A program made the translations under genes and the position numbers. From assembly GCA_950097015.1 (NCBI GenBank), contig CATNEN010000034.1:3814001-3878000 (forward strand): a stretch of 64,000 nucleotides of DNA, given 5' to 3'. The stretch comes from Macrostomum hystrix (taxonomy: Eukaryota > Platyhelminthes > Macrostomidae). Every line of letters begins with the position of its first letter. Position 1 is the stretch's first letter. The notes beneath the pieces were generated by a model, which was not told where the DNA came from, did not search any database, and saw nothing but the letters and a program-made list of their open reading frames with translations. Positions 11,623 through 24,100 of this stretch are shown piece by piece.

Positions 11623-11727
11623 GGTTATTCGTAAGTGAGACTTTAGGATAATAGTCCGGCTCATGAGTGCGCGCAGCGCACGAGTGAGCATAGGACTATT
11701 ATCCTAAAGTCTCACTTACGAATAACC
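11623..11727. repeat. Near-perfect 105-bp hairpin with nested inner stem
   Basis: Positions 11623-11657 are the exact reverse complement of 11693-11727 (35 bp, no mismatch). The 35-base centre (11658-11692) is itself palindromic: gctca...gtgcg pairs with cgcac...tgagc with about three mismatches around a 5-base loop. It sits between two divergent genes, 44 bp from one start codon and 209 bp from the other. Confidence 0.95.
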
Positions 11728-11935
11728 GCATTGTCGAATTTCAGTGGGGCCATAGACAAAAAGGGCATCGAAAGGAGAGAGGGGTTACCGAGGAGAGACA
11801 GACAAAAAGACTGACGTGGTTTACTGGAGTTTGGGCCATAGACAACGAAGTTGCAAACAGGCCGGGGCTTAAGAGGGTGGAAAGGAAGAGAGAGAAAGGA
11901 GAGAATAAAACGTAAATAGCTACAATCGCTTGACT

Positions 11936-13480
11936 ATGGAGAACCGGACGTCATATCCGATTAACTGGGGCAATCTGCCTGTCGAAAGTTTAGCCAACGT
12001 ATCTAGTAGCGAACTCAATTGGATCTCAAGACTTTCCACATCTCAGAAGGACATGAAGGATAACGAAGACTTCTTGAACTTCTTGCACTTTATTGAGAGC
12101 GGTGATACTGATACCGATCAATCTGATGATTTGCCTCTGCTACCGGCCGAGGATGATGCTGCAGCTGAAGAGGATGGAGAGAATGAAACTGAGCCGAAAC
12201 TAGTTCCTTTGGATATGCAAGAGGCAATGACGAAAGATGAAATAGTGAGCCTACCAACCAAGACGCGTGAGCAGATGATTGCTCATGGTAACAGTTTTGT
12301 GCAGTTCCTTCGGGAACATGGAGCTGCTGTTCATGAATTGAGTCGTGTTGAGATGTGTGAGTTTCTTAGGTATTACTACTACCAATTACGTCGCCATGAT
12401 GGCGGTCCATACTCGCCTGCAAGTCTTGTGTGCATCCGCGCCGGGATACAGCGCTTTCTGACTATGGTGGCTGGATTAACGATCAACATTATCGATGGTG
12501 AGGAATTCGTCCTAGCGAATAGAATGCTCCGAATGAAAGTCAGGGAATGGCACAACTCCGGCGGTCAGGTTCGATCATATCCGCCAATCGAGGAGGGTGA
12601 TATGGAGAAGCTACGGACGTATTTCGACAGATCAAGTGCAGAGACCACTCAGGATGAGTTTCTATTTCGCGTTATGTACGGCCTAGGAGAACGAGGAAGG
12701 GAACATCTGGAGTCGATTGAATCCAAGAAGTGGTTGGTGAAGCGCGAAGACTCGGATGGAAGACCGTACTACGCATTGCCTGTACTGAATTCCAAAAACA
12801 AGTCTGCCGATCCCAATCGAGCCAAGCGTGACATCGACGTAAAGCAGGCGAGAATCTACGATGTTGGAATTGTGGACGACTACATGGCTATATTACCAAC
12901 GGAGACGAAGAACGACTCACTGTTTCCCAGGCCACTGAAGAATGCAGGAGGCACCAGACGATTTTGCTCGAAGCAGAAACGAGGAATAAATTACCTGAGG
13001 ACTTTCATGAAAGCGCTGAGCAAAAAAGCGAAGCTGTCTAAGGAATACACCAATCACAGCATTCGGTGAGTCAGTTGGTCGGGGAAGTGCATGTGATGTT
13101 TTCAACTTGTGTCTGATTGAGTCTAATTTACAGTTCAATCGCTCAATTGTTCTAGAGTTACCAGAGTGTGTGACCTGGAATCGGCTGGGCATTCGATGAG
13201 CGAGATCATGGCTATCACGGGTCAAAAGTCCGAGAGCACGGTCCGGCGCTACCTGGCAGTTAAACGGGACAAGTCCCTGCAAAAATGCAGCGATGCAGTG
13301 TCGCGTGCGTTGAACATGGGACAAAGCGCCGCGATCCACGGTCAAGTAACAATGCCTGCTGACATCAGCATCCAGAGCTCCATCGTGCAAGAAGCAGTGA
13401 GCGTGTCTGATGGTCGTCAGATGAACGGTCGGAGTATCTTTATTATGAACAACTGCACTTTCAACAATTGCAATCTGTAA
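11936..13480 (+). CDS. Crypton-type tyrosine recombinase (2 exons)
   Basis: Exons 11936-13065 and 13156-13480 encode 484 residues. The fold is that of eukaryotic Crypton transposases (DUF3504 family, also domesticated in QRICH1/ZMYM proteins), which cut and join DNA through a covalent phosphotyrosine. An acidic N-terminus precedes a core-binding-like region (about 105-205). The catalytic domain has the box I Arg in YGLGERGREHL (about 253-255), HSIR at 374-377 (the HxxR motif) and the nucleophile in SESTVRRYL (Tyr about 409). The short intron splits the Arg codon of HSIR; joining restores HSIRVTRVCDLESAGHSM. All expected catalytic residues are present, so the gene looks intact. The open frame also extends two codons upstream from a TTG; ATG at 11936 is chosen. 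No zinc finger or other fused domain is visible. Whether it is a mobile copy or host-exapted cannot be told from one copy. Confidence 0.9.
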
Positions 13481-13776
13481 TGGTCTTGGGCACTATATTG
13501 ACAATTGCGCCATATTGATACTGCACTATTAACTTTCCATAGCGCTCTTTTGTTGTTGGTGTTTGCTGTTTTGTTCTAAAAATAGGCATCCATTATCCCG
13601 AGTTCGAAATCATTATCCTGAAGTTTAAGTGAAGAAATAAATGGAATGTGCTCATGCTTTAACCATAGACGATTACATTATCCTAAAGACTGATTTTTGA
13701 CAATGATTTCTTTTCTTTATTTTCAGTCTGACGATTAGCCAAAGTCGATCTATCGAACAAAAGCAATGAATAATCT

Positions 13777-14163
13777 ATGGCTCAGAGACCCTCTTTCCCC
13801 TCGATCTACGTCCCGCAGCGGCCTAGCTTTGAGAATGGCAGCAGCAAGGCTTGTTTAGCCCCAGCAAATCCGCAATCAATCATCATCATGTCCTACCTGC
13901 CCTGGCCTCCGGAATCCTCAGCTGCTCTCGTGGCGGCTAGCAGGCAGGCCTATCAGCGTTGGCGCGCCCAGATCTTGTTAAATTGCGCCAATGCGCCCGC
14001 GCAGTCGTTCGCTGCCAACTGCTCCGGCTTCAGTGTCAATTTCAATCCGGAACCGCTCGAGTCCGCCATTCTCCAACGACAGGCGGTGAAGCGACCATCC
14101 GAGGAGGCGTCAACAGACACCGAGAATGCCTGCCCGATTGCTAAGAGAATCATCCTAGAATGA
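13777..14163 (+). CDS. Small unrecognised protein, 128 aa
   Basis: ATG-initiated frame in a locally GC-rich stretch, preceded by a good acceptor-like ttattttcag ending at 13726. The product is Ser/Ala/Pro-rich at first, has a possible helix (SAALVAASRQAYQRWRAQIL) and ends with a basic AVKRPSEE...PIAKRIILE, which could be a nuclear signal. No family is recognised. It begins about 300 bp after the Crypton stop on the same strand, so it could belong to the same element, or be an exon of a host gene interrupted by the inverted repeat that follows. Confidence 0.4.
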   Translation: MAQRPSFPSIYVPQRPSFENGSSKACLAPANPQSIIIMSYLPWPPESSAALVAASRQAYQRWRAQILLNCANAPAQSFAANCSGFSVNFNPEPLESAILQRQAVKRPSEEASTDTENACPIAKRIILE

Positions 14164-14181
14164 CACAGGTTAAATCTAATC

Positions 14182-14480
14182 GGCTCTAGGCAACTCCTAC
14201 CTAGTTTGTGGCGTTAAATTATTTTAATTTGAATTGGCGCCAAATCTGTTCTTGCACAGTTCCAGTCTCTGTCTATATTTGCATGATTGCATCTTATATA
14301 GATCTTATATATAGTTAAATACTTGAAGAAAGCTTCAATTAAAAATATATAGCCATGCATAATATTTCTGTCCTAAACTCGTTTAAGGAGTAAAAAACTT
14401 ATACTGTACCAGAACAGATTTGGCGCCAATTCAAATTAAAATCATTTACCGCCACAAACTAGGAGTTTGCTTCGGCTCTA
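14182..14480. mobile_element. MITE-like inverted repeat, about 300 bp
   Basis: Arm 14182-14252 matches the reverse complement of 14411-14480 with few differences. The inner part around ttggcgccaa is essentially perfect and the outer ends are diverged. The 158-bp centre is AT-rich and non-coding. This is the structure of a miniature inverted-repeat element or an inverted duplication. No obvious target-site duplication was identified. Confidence 0.7.
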
Positions 14481-15259
14481 CTGTGAACGCCGCGAAAAGC
14501 ACCTGGCTTTTATGGCCAAGGAACTGGATCGAGCAATCGATCGTTTCTAGTAATTGGACTCCTTGGTATGGCTGAACTAAATATTTTTTTATTCGCGCGA
14601 AAAACGTCTCAGTCACGGCTCCAAATTCAGAGGTTCTGGTGTACTAAACCGATATCTCAAACCTGAATAGCCGGACTTAAAAGTGCTTTTTCGTGCGAAT
14701 TCAAAATTACTTACAGTTGTGCCGTTGAACTTCTTAGAAAAAAGTATTGTATTTGTCAATCAGTCGTCAGACATACGTATTAGTTGTCAGTTTTGCTGTT
14801 TATAAATATTATGTTTAGGCAGGCGCTAATATACGGTTCCTGCACACATCTTACCGTCACAAGACAGATGAGAGACAATGTCCGAGAACAAAGATCCTGT
14901 GAAGCCCAACGTTACCTTTTAGAGCAATAAAAAGAACAAGCCGCGGTAGTCATTTGCACTACTGCCAATAGGAAAGTAATATATAGTGCTTCAAGCACAT
15001 TTTTTACTTTTCCACAACTTTCGAATTTCGAAAATGCAACGCATTATTGTGTTAATTTCATGAGCCTTTGCATTCAATATAGATTTTTAATTCCAAATGC
15101 CTTTTAATTATTTACATTCTTGTTAAGCACAACGTAAATATATAATTTTTCCTTTTATTATGTCTAAACAGCCTAGCTACAAAAAAATAATGTTTTTTCT
15201 GTTCTCAGTCTTCATAACCTTTATTTAGAAAATTCTGCTTTGTTTCTCTACTTTTTCAT
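14481..15259. other. Spacer, little seen
   Basis: AT-rich sequence. A short open stretch just after the inverted repeat (to a TAG near 14549) reads YCERREKHLAFMAKELDRAI and looks coding-like, but I cannot connect it to an exon. Confidence 0.3.
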
Positions 15260-15261
15260 CG

Positions 15262-17325
15262 ATTGTCATCTCTAAGATCCTCAATTATCATCTCTAGATC
15301 ATCAATTATCATCTCTATATCCTCAATTATCATCTCTAGTTCATCAATTATCATCTCAGGATCCTCAATTATCATCTCAAGATCCTCAATTATCATCTCT
15401 AGATCATCAATTATCATCTCCCAGATCCTCAATTATCATCTCAGGATCCTCAATTATCATCTCAAGATCCTCAATTATCATCTCTATATCCTCAATTATC
15501 ATCTCTAGATCATCAATTATCATCTCTATATCCTCAATTATCATCTCTATATCCTCAATTATCATCTCTAGTTCATCAATTATCATCTCAGGATCCTCAA
15601 TTATCATCTCAAGATCCTCAATTATCATCTCTAGATCATCAATTATCATCTCCCAGATCCTCAATTATCATCTCAGGATCCTCAATTATCATCTCAAGAT
15701 CCTCAATTATCATCTCTAGATCATCAATTATCATCTCAAGATCCTCAATTATCATCTCTAGTTCATCAATTATCATCTCAGGATCCTCAATTATCATCTC
15801 AAGATCCTCAATTATCATCTCTAGATCATCAATTATCATCTCCCAGATCCTCAATTATCATCTTTTAGATCCTCAATTATCATCTCTAGATCATCAATTA
15901 TCATATCAAGATCCTCAATTATCATCTCAGGATCCTCAATTATCATCTCTAGATCATCAATTATCATCTTAAGATCCTCAATTATCATCTCTAGATCATC
16001 AATTATCATCTCTAGATCATCAATTATCATCTCAAGATCCTCAATTATCGTCTCAGGATCCTCAATTATCATATCAATATCCTCAATTATCATCTCCCAG
16101 ATCCTCAATTATCATCTCAAGATCCTCAATTATCATCTCAAGATCCTCAATTATCATCTCCCAGATCATCAATTATCATCTCAAGATCCTCAATTATCAT
16201 CTCAGGATCCTCAATTATCATCTCTAGATCATCAATTATCATCTTAAGATCCTCAATTATCATCTCTAGATCATCAATTATCATCTCTAGATCATCAATT
16301 ATCATCTCAAGATCCTCAATTATCGTCTCAGGATCCTCAATTATCATATCAATATCCTCAATTATCATCTCCCAGATCCTCAATTATCATCTCAAGATCC
16401 TCAATTATCATCTCAAGATCCTCAATTATCATCTCCCAGATCCTCAATTATCATCTCCCAGATCCTCAATTATCATCTCAAGATCCTCAATTATCATCTC
16501 AAGATCCTCAATTATCATCTCCCAGATCATCAATTATCATCTCAAGATCATCAATTATCATCTCAAGATCCTCAATTATCATCTCAAGATTCTCAATTAT
16601 CATCTCAAGATCCTCAATTATCATCTCAAGATCCTCAATTATCATCTCAAGATCCTCAATTATCAACTCAAGATCCTCAATTATCATCTCTAGATCATCA
16701 ATTATCATCTCTAGATCATCAATTATCATCTCAAGATCCTCAATTATCGTCTCAGGATCCTCAATTATCATATCAATATCCTCAATTATCATCTCCCAGA
16801 TCCTCAATTATCATCTCAAGATCCTCAATTATCATCTCAAGATCCTCAATTATCATCTCCCAGATCCTCAATTATCATCTCCCAGATCCTCAATTATCAT
16901 CTCAAGATCCTCAATTATCATCTCAAGATCCTCAATTATCATCTCCCAGATCATCAATTATCATCTCAAGATCATCAATTATCATCTCAAGATCCTCAAT
17001 TATCATCTCAAGATTCTCAATTATCATCTCAAGATCCTCAATTATCATCTCAAGATCCTCAATTATCATCTCAAGATCCTCAATTATCAACTCAAGATCC
17101 TCAATTATCATCTCAGGATCCTTAATTATCATCTCAAGATCCTCAATTATCATCTCAAGATCCTCAATTATCATCTCAAGATCCTCAATTATCATCTCAA
17201 GATCCTCAATTATCATCTCAGGATCCTTAATTATCATCTCAAGATCCTCAATTATCATCTCAAGATTCTCAATTATCATCTCAAGATCCTCAATTATCAT
17301 CTCTCTAATCCCCAATTATCAACTC
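15262..17325. repeat. 21-bp satellite with higher-order units
   Basis: Almost 100 copies of a 21-bp unit containing tcaattatcatctcaagatc. Variants in the linker (aagatcc, tagatca, ggatcc, cccagatcc) occur in a fixed order within larger blocks. The block containing gtctcaggatcctcaattat recurs near 16050, 16325 and 16750, so units of roughly 275 and 425 bp have been duplicated. The 7-codon period leaves a minus-strand frame open, an artefact of the period. Confidence 0.97.
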
Positions 17326-18410
17326 CGAGATCCTCAGTCACAATGTCCCATATCCTAAATCCTCAGCCGCAATCTTTCAGATCCTGTAGAGGATGCTGAA
17401 TCACAGTGTTTTAGAATGTCAAGTTTGTCATCCAAAATAATCTGTTGAATTAAACATTTTCAAAGTAGCCTAAAGCAAATAGCAAAAAGTTTCGTATTAA
17501 ACGCGTCCTACTGCTACAGGAGTCAGCAAACTTAGCAGATTTTTGTCGATTCTGTCACGATCTGGTTGATAATCTAAAAGCTGTAATTTCGTTGCGAAGC
17601 GGTCGAATTTTCTGCGGTAAGTGAGTGGCGGCCCGTAGTTCGCAATGAAATCCCTCAACAAAACACTCAAAGTAAGTTTTTTGCTTGCGATTAAGAAAAT
17701 AAAAAATTCTGGATGTATTTTTCATTCTTTCCTAAGTTGGAAAGTGGAAGCAGCAGTTGTTGTCCGATTTTAGCAAATCGCAAACTTATGAAGCCAGCTA
17801 GCGGTGTTTTAGCCTAATACTACACTCTGAAAATTCAATGCATAAACCCATGGGAGCGGGATTGGGGACAAATCTTCTTCTAGAAGACATTCGCAACAAT
17901 TCATCAGCGGGCGCCTTCTTAAGTGCAGCCACCGCAGCCACTGGGTGGAGAGCCATGATTTATTGCCCTAACGACAGCGGGTCACCGTCCGCTCACTGCA
18001 TATTTTCATCTCGTGTTTTTTGGGGCAAATTTGTCTACAATTTCTTTCTTTACCGTGCAGTTTCTTCTGCCTTTATCTATCTGACAACACGAGTATAACT
18101 GCTGCTACAGGAGGGGAGACAATTTATAACAGATCTGCTGCTGAAATGCCGCTGCCTTCCGCCACCCCACCACCCGGCCACTTCTTTTTAATCTGGTCTG
18201 ATGGCGGAAGCCGCCGAGCAATATTTCTGCAGCGAAATTTTTTAGCTATCGAAATGGAATTCCATGCAGAAAAATGAGGAGCCAAAGCGGCAAAATCTGC
18301 GAGTGGCAGCAGCAGCAGCAGCAAACTCAGTGTTTCATACTCATACATAAACTACAAGCATTAAAGATTAAAAACAAAATGTTTCAGGAGGAGGGTCAGT
18401 CCAAAAGTTT
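17326..18410. other. Spacer with two donor-like sequences
   Basis: No supported gene. Near 17614 (tgcggtaagtgag) and 17671 (caaagtaagtttt) are strong 5' splice-site consensus sequences, the second preceded by a short open ATG stretch (17648). These could be an isolated first exon, but no partner exon was recognised. Confidence 0.3.
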
Positions 18411-18716
18411 TTAGAATGCAGAGTTTGAAACAGGATAGCAAAACGAAACTCTAAACTTGTTCGAAGTAACTCCATCCAGCAACGATGAACTTCTCCATTC
18501 TGCGAAACCACTGCTTAAAGGCTTCGAGTTCCTGTGTTTGGCCGCCTCTGGCACCAAGCGCTGATGATGATGCCTGGTGTACCATGCTACCATTTTCTTT
18601 CCAACACTCCTGGGCCTCTGCAACTTTGTCGGATGGTTATCATCGGAAAAGCACCAGACTGTGGACTGACGCTCTGTCTCTGGGTCATAACTGGTACACC
18701 AAAGTCTCATCACCAC
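18411..18716 (-). mobile_element. Mariner-family transposase remnant (frameshifted)
   Basis: On the minus strand, GDETLVYQ (about 18690-18714) followed after a one-base frameshift by YDPETERQSTVWCFSDD, NHPTKLQRPRSVGKKMVAW matches the segment of mariner transposases around the first catalytic Asp (canonical GDETWVYGYDPET). Downstream the homology decays. Only the middle part remains, so this is a dead copy. Confidence 0.7.
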
Positions 18717-19184
18717 AACAATGTCAAAAAAATCTTTCTTGATGCTCCTCCTTCACGAAGAACTAACTTCGTCAGCCTCGTCGATAAATTCGGCAATTAT
18801 TGTCGAAAACCCTGGTGATAAATCTGCATAAATGTTAACGGCGAATCTATATTGGTTTAATAAAATAAAAATTAAAAATATAATCAATAAAATATAATAT
18901 GCAATAATATCTGACATGCAGGTTCCATTATGACTTTTTGTGAGCAGAAAGTTATGCCCATTTTTGTGGTTTTTGCCGCCAGAAACCTCGAGAAAAAAAC
19001 GTTGAATATCTCGACGTTTCCGAAGTTTTGTGATTCTGGAAGTTGTTTCATCGGATAGAGCGGAAAATTTGAGTCCGTGTTCTGGATTTGAATGGCGATT
19101 GGTTGAATATTTTCGGAGATGCAGAGAAAAAAAATTTTCGGTCTTCTTAGGATAGATGCCTGCACTTTCGATGTCACCGCCGCC

Positions 19185-19285
19185 GCCGCCCCTTGGAAGC
19201 CAGGCCCTGGACTCCTGCCGGGACAGTGGGTCGTAAAGGGCGAACATGGACTCATCTTGCGTGATGAATCTGCGCTGGAATTCGT
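19185..19285 (-). mobile_element. Second DDE transposase relic (IS630/Tc1-like)
   Basis: The minus frame reads RRFITQDESMFALYDPLSRQ followed by ESRAWLPRG, the form of the first catalytic Asp block in DDE_3 / IS630-Tc1 transposases (D-E-x-x-F-x-L ... W-x-P-x-G). It then enters a glycine run and loses similarity. It differs from the mariner fragment 500 bp away, so a nested or independent insertion is likely. Confidence 0.4.
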
Positions 19286-19782
19286 CTCCCAGAGCTGAAA
19301 TTGCCGCAATTTCTTGTAAGCAGACTTCGTAACGGCGACTTTTCTGCTACTGTTAATGAACTGACTACTGTTCCTTATATGTTAAGATTAAATTCCAGTT
19401 AACTAAAATATCTGCTTGATATCGAGCCAGCCACTGCAGAAGAAAATTGAAGTTCGTACGCTCGTAGAGCGGAGAACAAAAGCAACGACAAAGCCTTACA
19501 AAGCTGGCTAAGCAGAGAGAACCTGGAAACTTGTGTTTTCTGTGTGCAAAAAAACTGGCAATAAAAGGCACCAGCCAATGGGCTTGGCGCTGCCCCAACC
19601 CCACTCCGCGATTTTCAGCGGAATTTCTTTTCCTAAATAATAAAAGGAATTTAAGCCACGAATAAGCACCAGAAACAGAGACGTGCCCTCTTCGAGGACT
19701 GGAAAGCTATCGTGAAAAAGCATTGTCTAGTTCTTTCTAGCTCAATCAGCAAACACCCGCTTATAAAAGTAGCAGCGAAAAA

Positions 19783-21089
19783 ATGCGGCGCACTCTCATG
19801 CTGGACGACATTTGCCGTCGCCTACAGATGTCGCACGGATCGACGCCCGATTTGGCGGCGGCGGCCGCTCCGGCTGCGGTCAGTGCCAGTGCCAACTTCG
19901 ATACGCCAGCGAAGAGGCAGCGGCGAGACGACACGATGGAAGACAATGCCGAGCATTCGGTTAGCAGTCCGATGGACGAAGAAGCTCTGTCGGACCAGCC
20001 GCTCGATCTATGCGTTCGGCGGCAACCGACGGAATCTCCGGGTTGCTATGGCAACAGCGGCGCCGGAAGCAGTAGCGGAAGCAGCAAAAGCGGCTGCAAC
20101 GGTTAGCGGTGCTGATCTGTGTTTAGATTTTCTACTATAATTTTTTTAACTTAAATCTTAAATCGAAGATTCACTAAAAAGCCAATTCTCAAATCGACGA
20201 TCCTCAAACGACGATTCTCAAATCGACGATCCTCAAACGACGATTCTCAAATCGATGATTCTCAAATCGACGATTCTCAAATCGACGATTCTCAGATCGA
20301 CGATTCTCAAATCGACGATTCTCAAATCAACGATTCTCAAATCGACGATTCTCAAATCGATGATTCTCAAATCGACGATTCTCAAATCGACGATTCTCAG
20401 ATCGACGATTCTCAAATCGACGATTCTCAAATCAACGATTCTCAAATCGACGATTCTTAAATCGACGATTCTTCAATCGACGATTCTCAATAATCCCATG
20501 GAAGACTTTCAGGCAATTCAAAAATATGCTGGCATTTTCGAGAATTCACTCAAAGCTCAAGATCATTGGAAGGGAAGGAAGGCAAAAACTTTCAAGCAAT
20601 CTACTAAACTGCAAAGAAATCATTAGAGTCATGTGGCAACGAGTTTCAGTGGGCGCTTGACTGTCACAAAAAAGACTAATTTTTATGCTGGTACACAAGC
20701 TATCTCTCTTGCTCTCTCTGCCTTCCGATATTTTCTTTCCTGGAAAGCCTTTCTTTAGGTTTTTCATTTTTTGTTATTTTCTATATCAAATATATGAATG
20801 GGTATTTAATTTCGAAAACAATTGCAGCACAATGCATAGAGATACGACCAGCATAGGCTAACTGGCAGTCCCACATATACAATAGGCAACATTTGGCAGA
20901 TAGGCAATTTTAGGCAAAACTTTTGTCCCATTAGAAAGCAGAATAAATTTTCTATATTATAAATGAAGCTTGTATGTCAACCTGTTTTAGCAAATAAACT
21001 GTGATCGAGGGAATTTTAAGAAAAACAATGATTGTCATCTGCTAGACTCGAAAAGTTTTTATGTAATCGTAGTAGTAGTAATAGTAGTG

Positions 21090-21170
<81 letters not shown>

Positions 21171-24100
21171 ATATCAGTAGTAATAGTAATAGTAGTAGTA
21201 GTAGTAGTAGTAGTAGTAATATCAGTAGTAATAGTAATAGTAGTAGTAGTAGTAGTAGTGTGTGGATAGTCTGTTAGACTGTACTGGTCCGTAAAATGAG
21301 GGTTTTGTCGGGGAGTTGAATCGGAAGGATTAAAAAAATGCGAGCTCTTTTACTCGTATGACGCATTGACTAAATTGGCTGTTAGGTCTGTATGGAGATC
21401 GATAAAAAACAGCGTTTCTTGATTATTCCAACTGAAAAGACAGGCTAGGGAGGCTTCTGAAATTATTTCTCCCATTACCATAGCCCATTTATCCCCATTG
21501 TGCTTCCAGTGGGTGGTAGATTGAGTCCATAGCAGTTTGCTTTGAGCATAGCACCCCAGAAACCAGCTGGCCCTGCAACTTGGTGGATATTCTTGCAACA
21601 ATTTTGTTTTAAAAAAACTATTTTCAAGCCGCCCTAGCTAGACGAGCTTGTTTGGTGCGAAATTAAATTCAAGTCGTCTATCAGTTTCTATTTTGGTGGC
21701 AAGATTTTATTGAAATCAGCCATAGATATGCATAAATAACAGGGCCTTGGGTTAATATGTTCAGTCTTCATCGTTGCTGCTTATAGAAAGACTTCACAAT
21801 ACTTCTTTTCCACCGGAGGAAGCGTGTGTCACTGGGGCAAAATCAATTTAGTGCTGGGATTTTGCCATTGAAATCCCTATAATCTAGCTCACCAGCTCTC
21901 CCATTTGGTCGTCGTGATTGATTTTTGCAAGTCTTTTCAGTCGCAAAAAGGCCCCAAAAATGGGAAGATTTTTATTGCCCAAAGTCAGTCCATTAGGAGC
22001 TGCTGGCAAGGGTGATGAGGCTGCTTTGCCACTCTCCTCATTGTTAAGGTTGAAGGCCTGAAAGCTCAATGACTTTTTCTAAGCTAAAAAGCAACGGATT
22101 TTGGGTCTACTTTTTGGGGCCAAATTTTTTTCTTCAAGTCCTCCAGCCTCCCAAGGCGCCAACCCCACCTCCTCCTCCGCCTCCTCCCGTCTCAAGCGCT
22201 TCCGGTGAGCCCGGGGGGCGGCGGGTCGACGCGATTTTTGGCGGGATTTGAGCTGAAAACAGTCTTTCTCCCATTCTTTACCTTCCACTTCCAGTCTCAA
22301 AACTCTGACACTTGGCAAGCTGCTGCGGCGCAAAACTATAATGAGATGCAATCTCGCAATCTCTAGCTATGTACGTAGCATTTGACTCCTAACTATTCAC
22401 CTCTTCTTTTGGATGTCAAATCTCAATGGCGTTGCTACGAGAAACGAGGCCAAACAAGTATAATAGATGAGATATTTTGGGCTGCTAACAATGAACTGGC
22501 GTTATGAAACCCTTTTCAAGTTGCGATAGCAACTGCCAAAATAGCAGTTGCAGGATGTATGCGTCAAACAGGGGATGTCACTGCGCGTCTAACAGAGGAT
22601 GTCACTGCGTGTCTAACAGGGGATGTCACAGCGTGTCTAACAGAGGATGTCACAGGGTGTCTAACAGGGGATGTCACTGCGTGTCTAACAGAGGATGTCA
22701 CTGCGTGTCTAACAGAGGATGTCACTGCGTGTCTAACAGGGGATGTCACTGCGTGTCTAACAGGGGATGTCACTGTGTGTCTAACAGAGGATGTCACTGC
22801 GTGTCTAACAGAGGATGTCACAGGGTGTCTAACAGGGGATGTCACTGCGTGTCTAACAGAGGATGTCACTGCGTGTCTAACAGAGGATGTCACTGCGTGT
22901 CTAACAGGGGATGTCACTGCGTGTCTAACAGAGGATGTCACAGCGTGTCTAACAGAGGATGTCACAGGGTGTCTAACAGAGGATGTCACTGCGTGTCTAA
23001 CAGGGGATGTCACTGCGTGTCTAACAGAGGATGTCACAGCGTGTCTAACAGAGGATGTCACAGGGTGTCTAACAGGGGATGTCACTGCGTGTCTAACAGA
23101 GGATGTCACAGGGTGTCTAACAGGGGATGTCACTGCGTGTCTAACAGAGGATGTCACTGCGTGTCTAACAGAGGATGTCACTGCGTGTCTAACAGGGGAT
23201 GTCACTGTGTGTCTAACAGAGGATGTCACTGCGTGTCTAACAGAGGATGTCACTGTGTGTCTAACAGAGGATGTCACTGTGTGTCTAACAGGGGATGTCA
23301 CTGCGTGTCTAACAGAGGATGTCACTGTGTCTAACAGGGGGAGGTCACTGCGTGTCTAACAGGGGGAGGTCACTGTGTTTTTTTATAACAGGGGGAGGTC
23401 ACTGTGTTTTTCTAACAGAGGATGTCAATGTGTGTCTAACAGGGGGAGGTCACTGCGTGTCTAACAGGGGGAGGTCACTGTGTTTTTCTAACAGAGGATG
23501 TCACTGTGTGTCCAACAGTGGATGTCACTGTGTGTCTAACAGGGGATGTCACTGTGTGTCTAACAGAGGATGTCACTGTGTGTCTAACAGAGGATGTCAC
23601 TGTGTGTCTAACAGGGGATGTCACAGGGTGTCTAACAGGGGATGTCACTGCGTGTCTAACAGAGGATGTCACTGCGTGTCTAACAGAGGATGTCACTGCG
23701 TGTCTAACAGGGGATGTCACTGTGTGTCTAACAGAGGATGTCACTGCGTGTCTAACAGAGGATGTCACTGTGTGTCTAACAGAGGATGTCACTGTGTGTC
23801 TAACAGGGGATGTCACTGCGTGTCTAACAGAGGATGTCACTGTGTGTCTAACAGAGGATGTCACTGTGTGTCTAACAGGGGAGGTCACTGCGTGTCTAAC
23901 AGAGGATGTCACTGCGTGTCTAACAGAGGATGTCACTGCGTGTCTAACAGAGGATGTCACTGCGTGTCTAACAGGGGAGGTCACTGCGTGTCTAACAGAG
24001 GAGGTCACTGCGTGTCTAACAGGGGAGGTCACTGCGTGTCTAACAGAGGATGTCACTGCGTGTCTAACAGAGGATGTCACTGCGTGTCTAACAGAGGATG

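Noticed and set aside
14451-14549. Coding-like stretch ending in a TAG after the inverted repeat
   Set aside because: Short, and the preceding small ORF has a stop before any usable donor, so no gene model joins it.
15262-17325. Possible CRISPR-like array or heptad coiled-coil gene (DLEMIIE repeats)
   Set aside because: Units abut directly, with no unique spacers; the heptad pattern is a by-product of the 21-bp period in a eukaryotic spacer.
17648-17671. Short ATG stretch followed by a strong donor (aaagtaagt)
   Set aside because: Only eight to nine codons, with no identifiable next exon.
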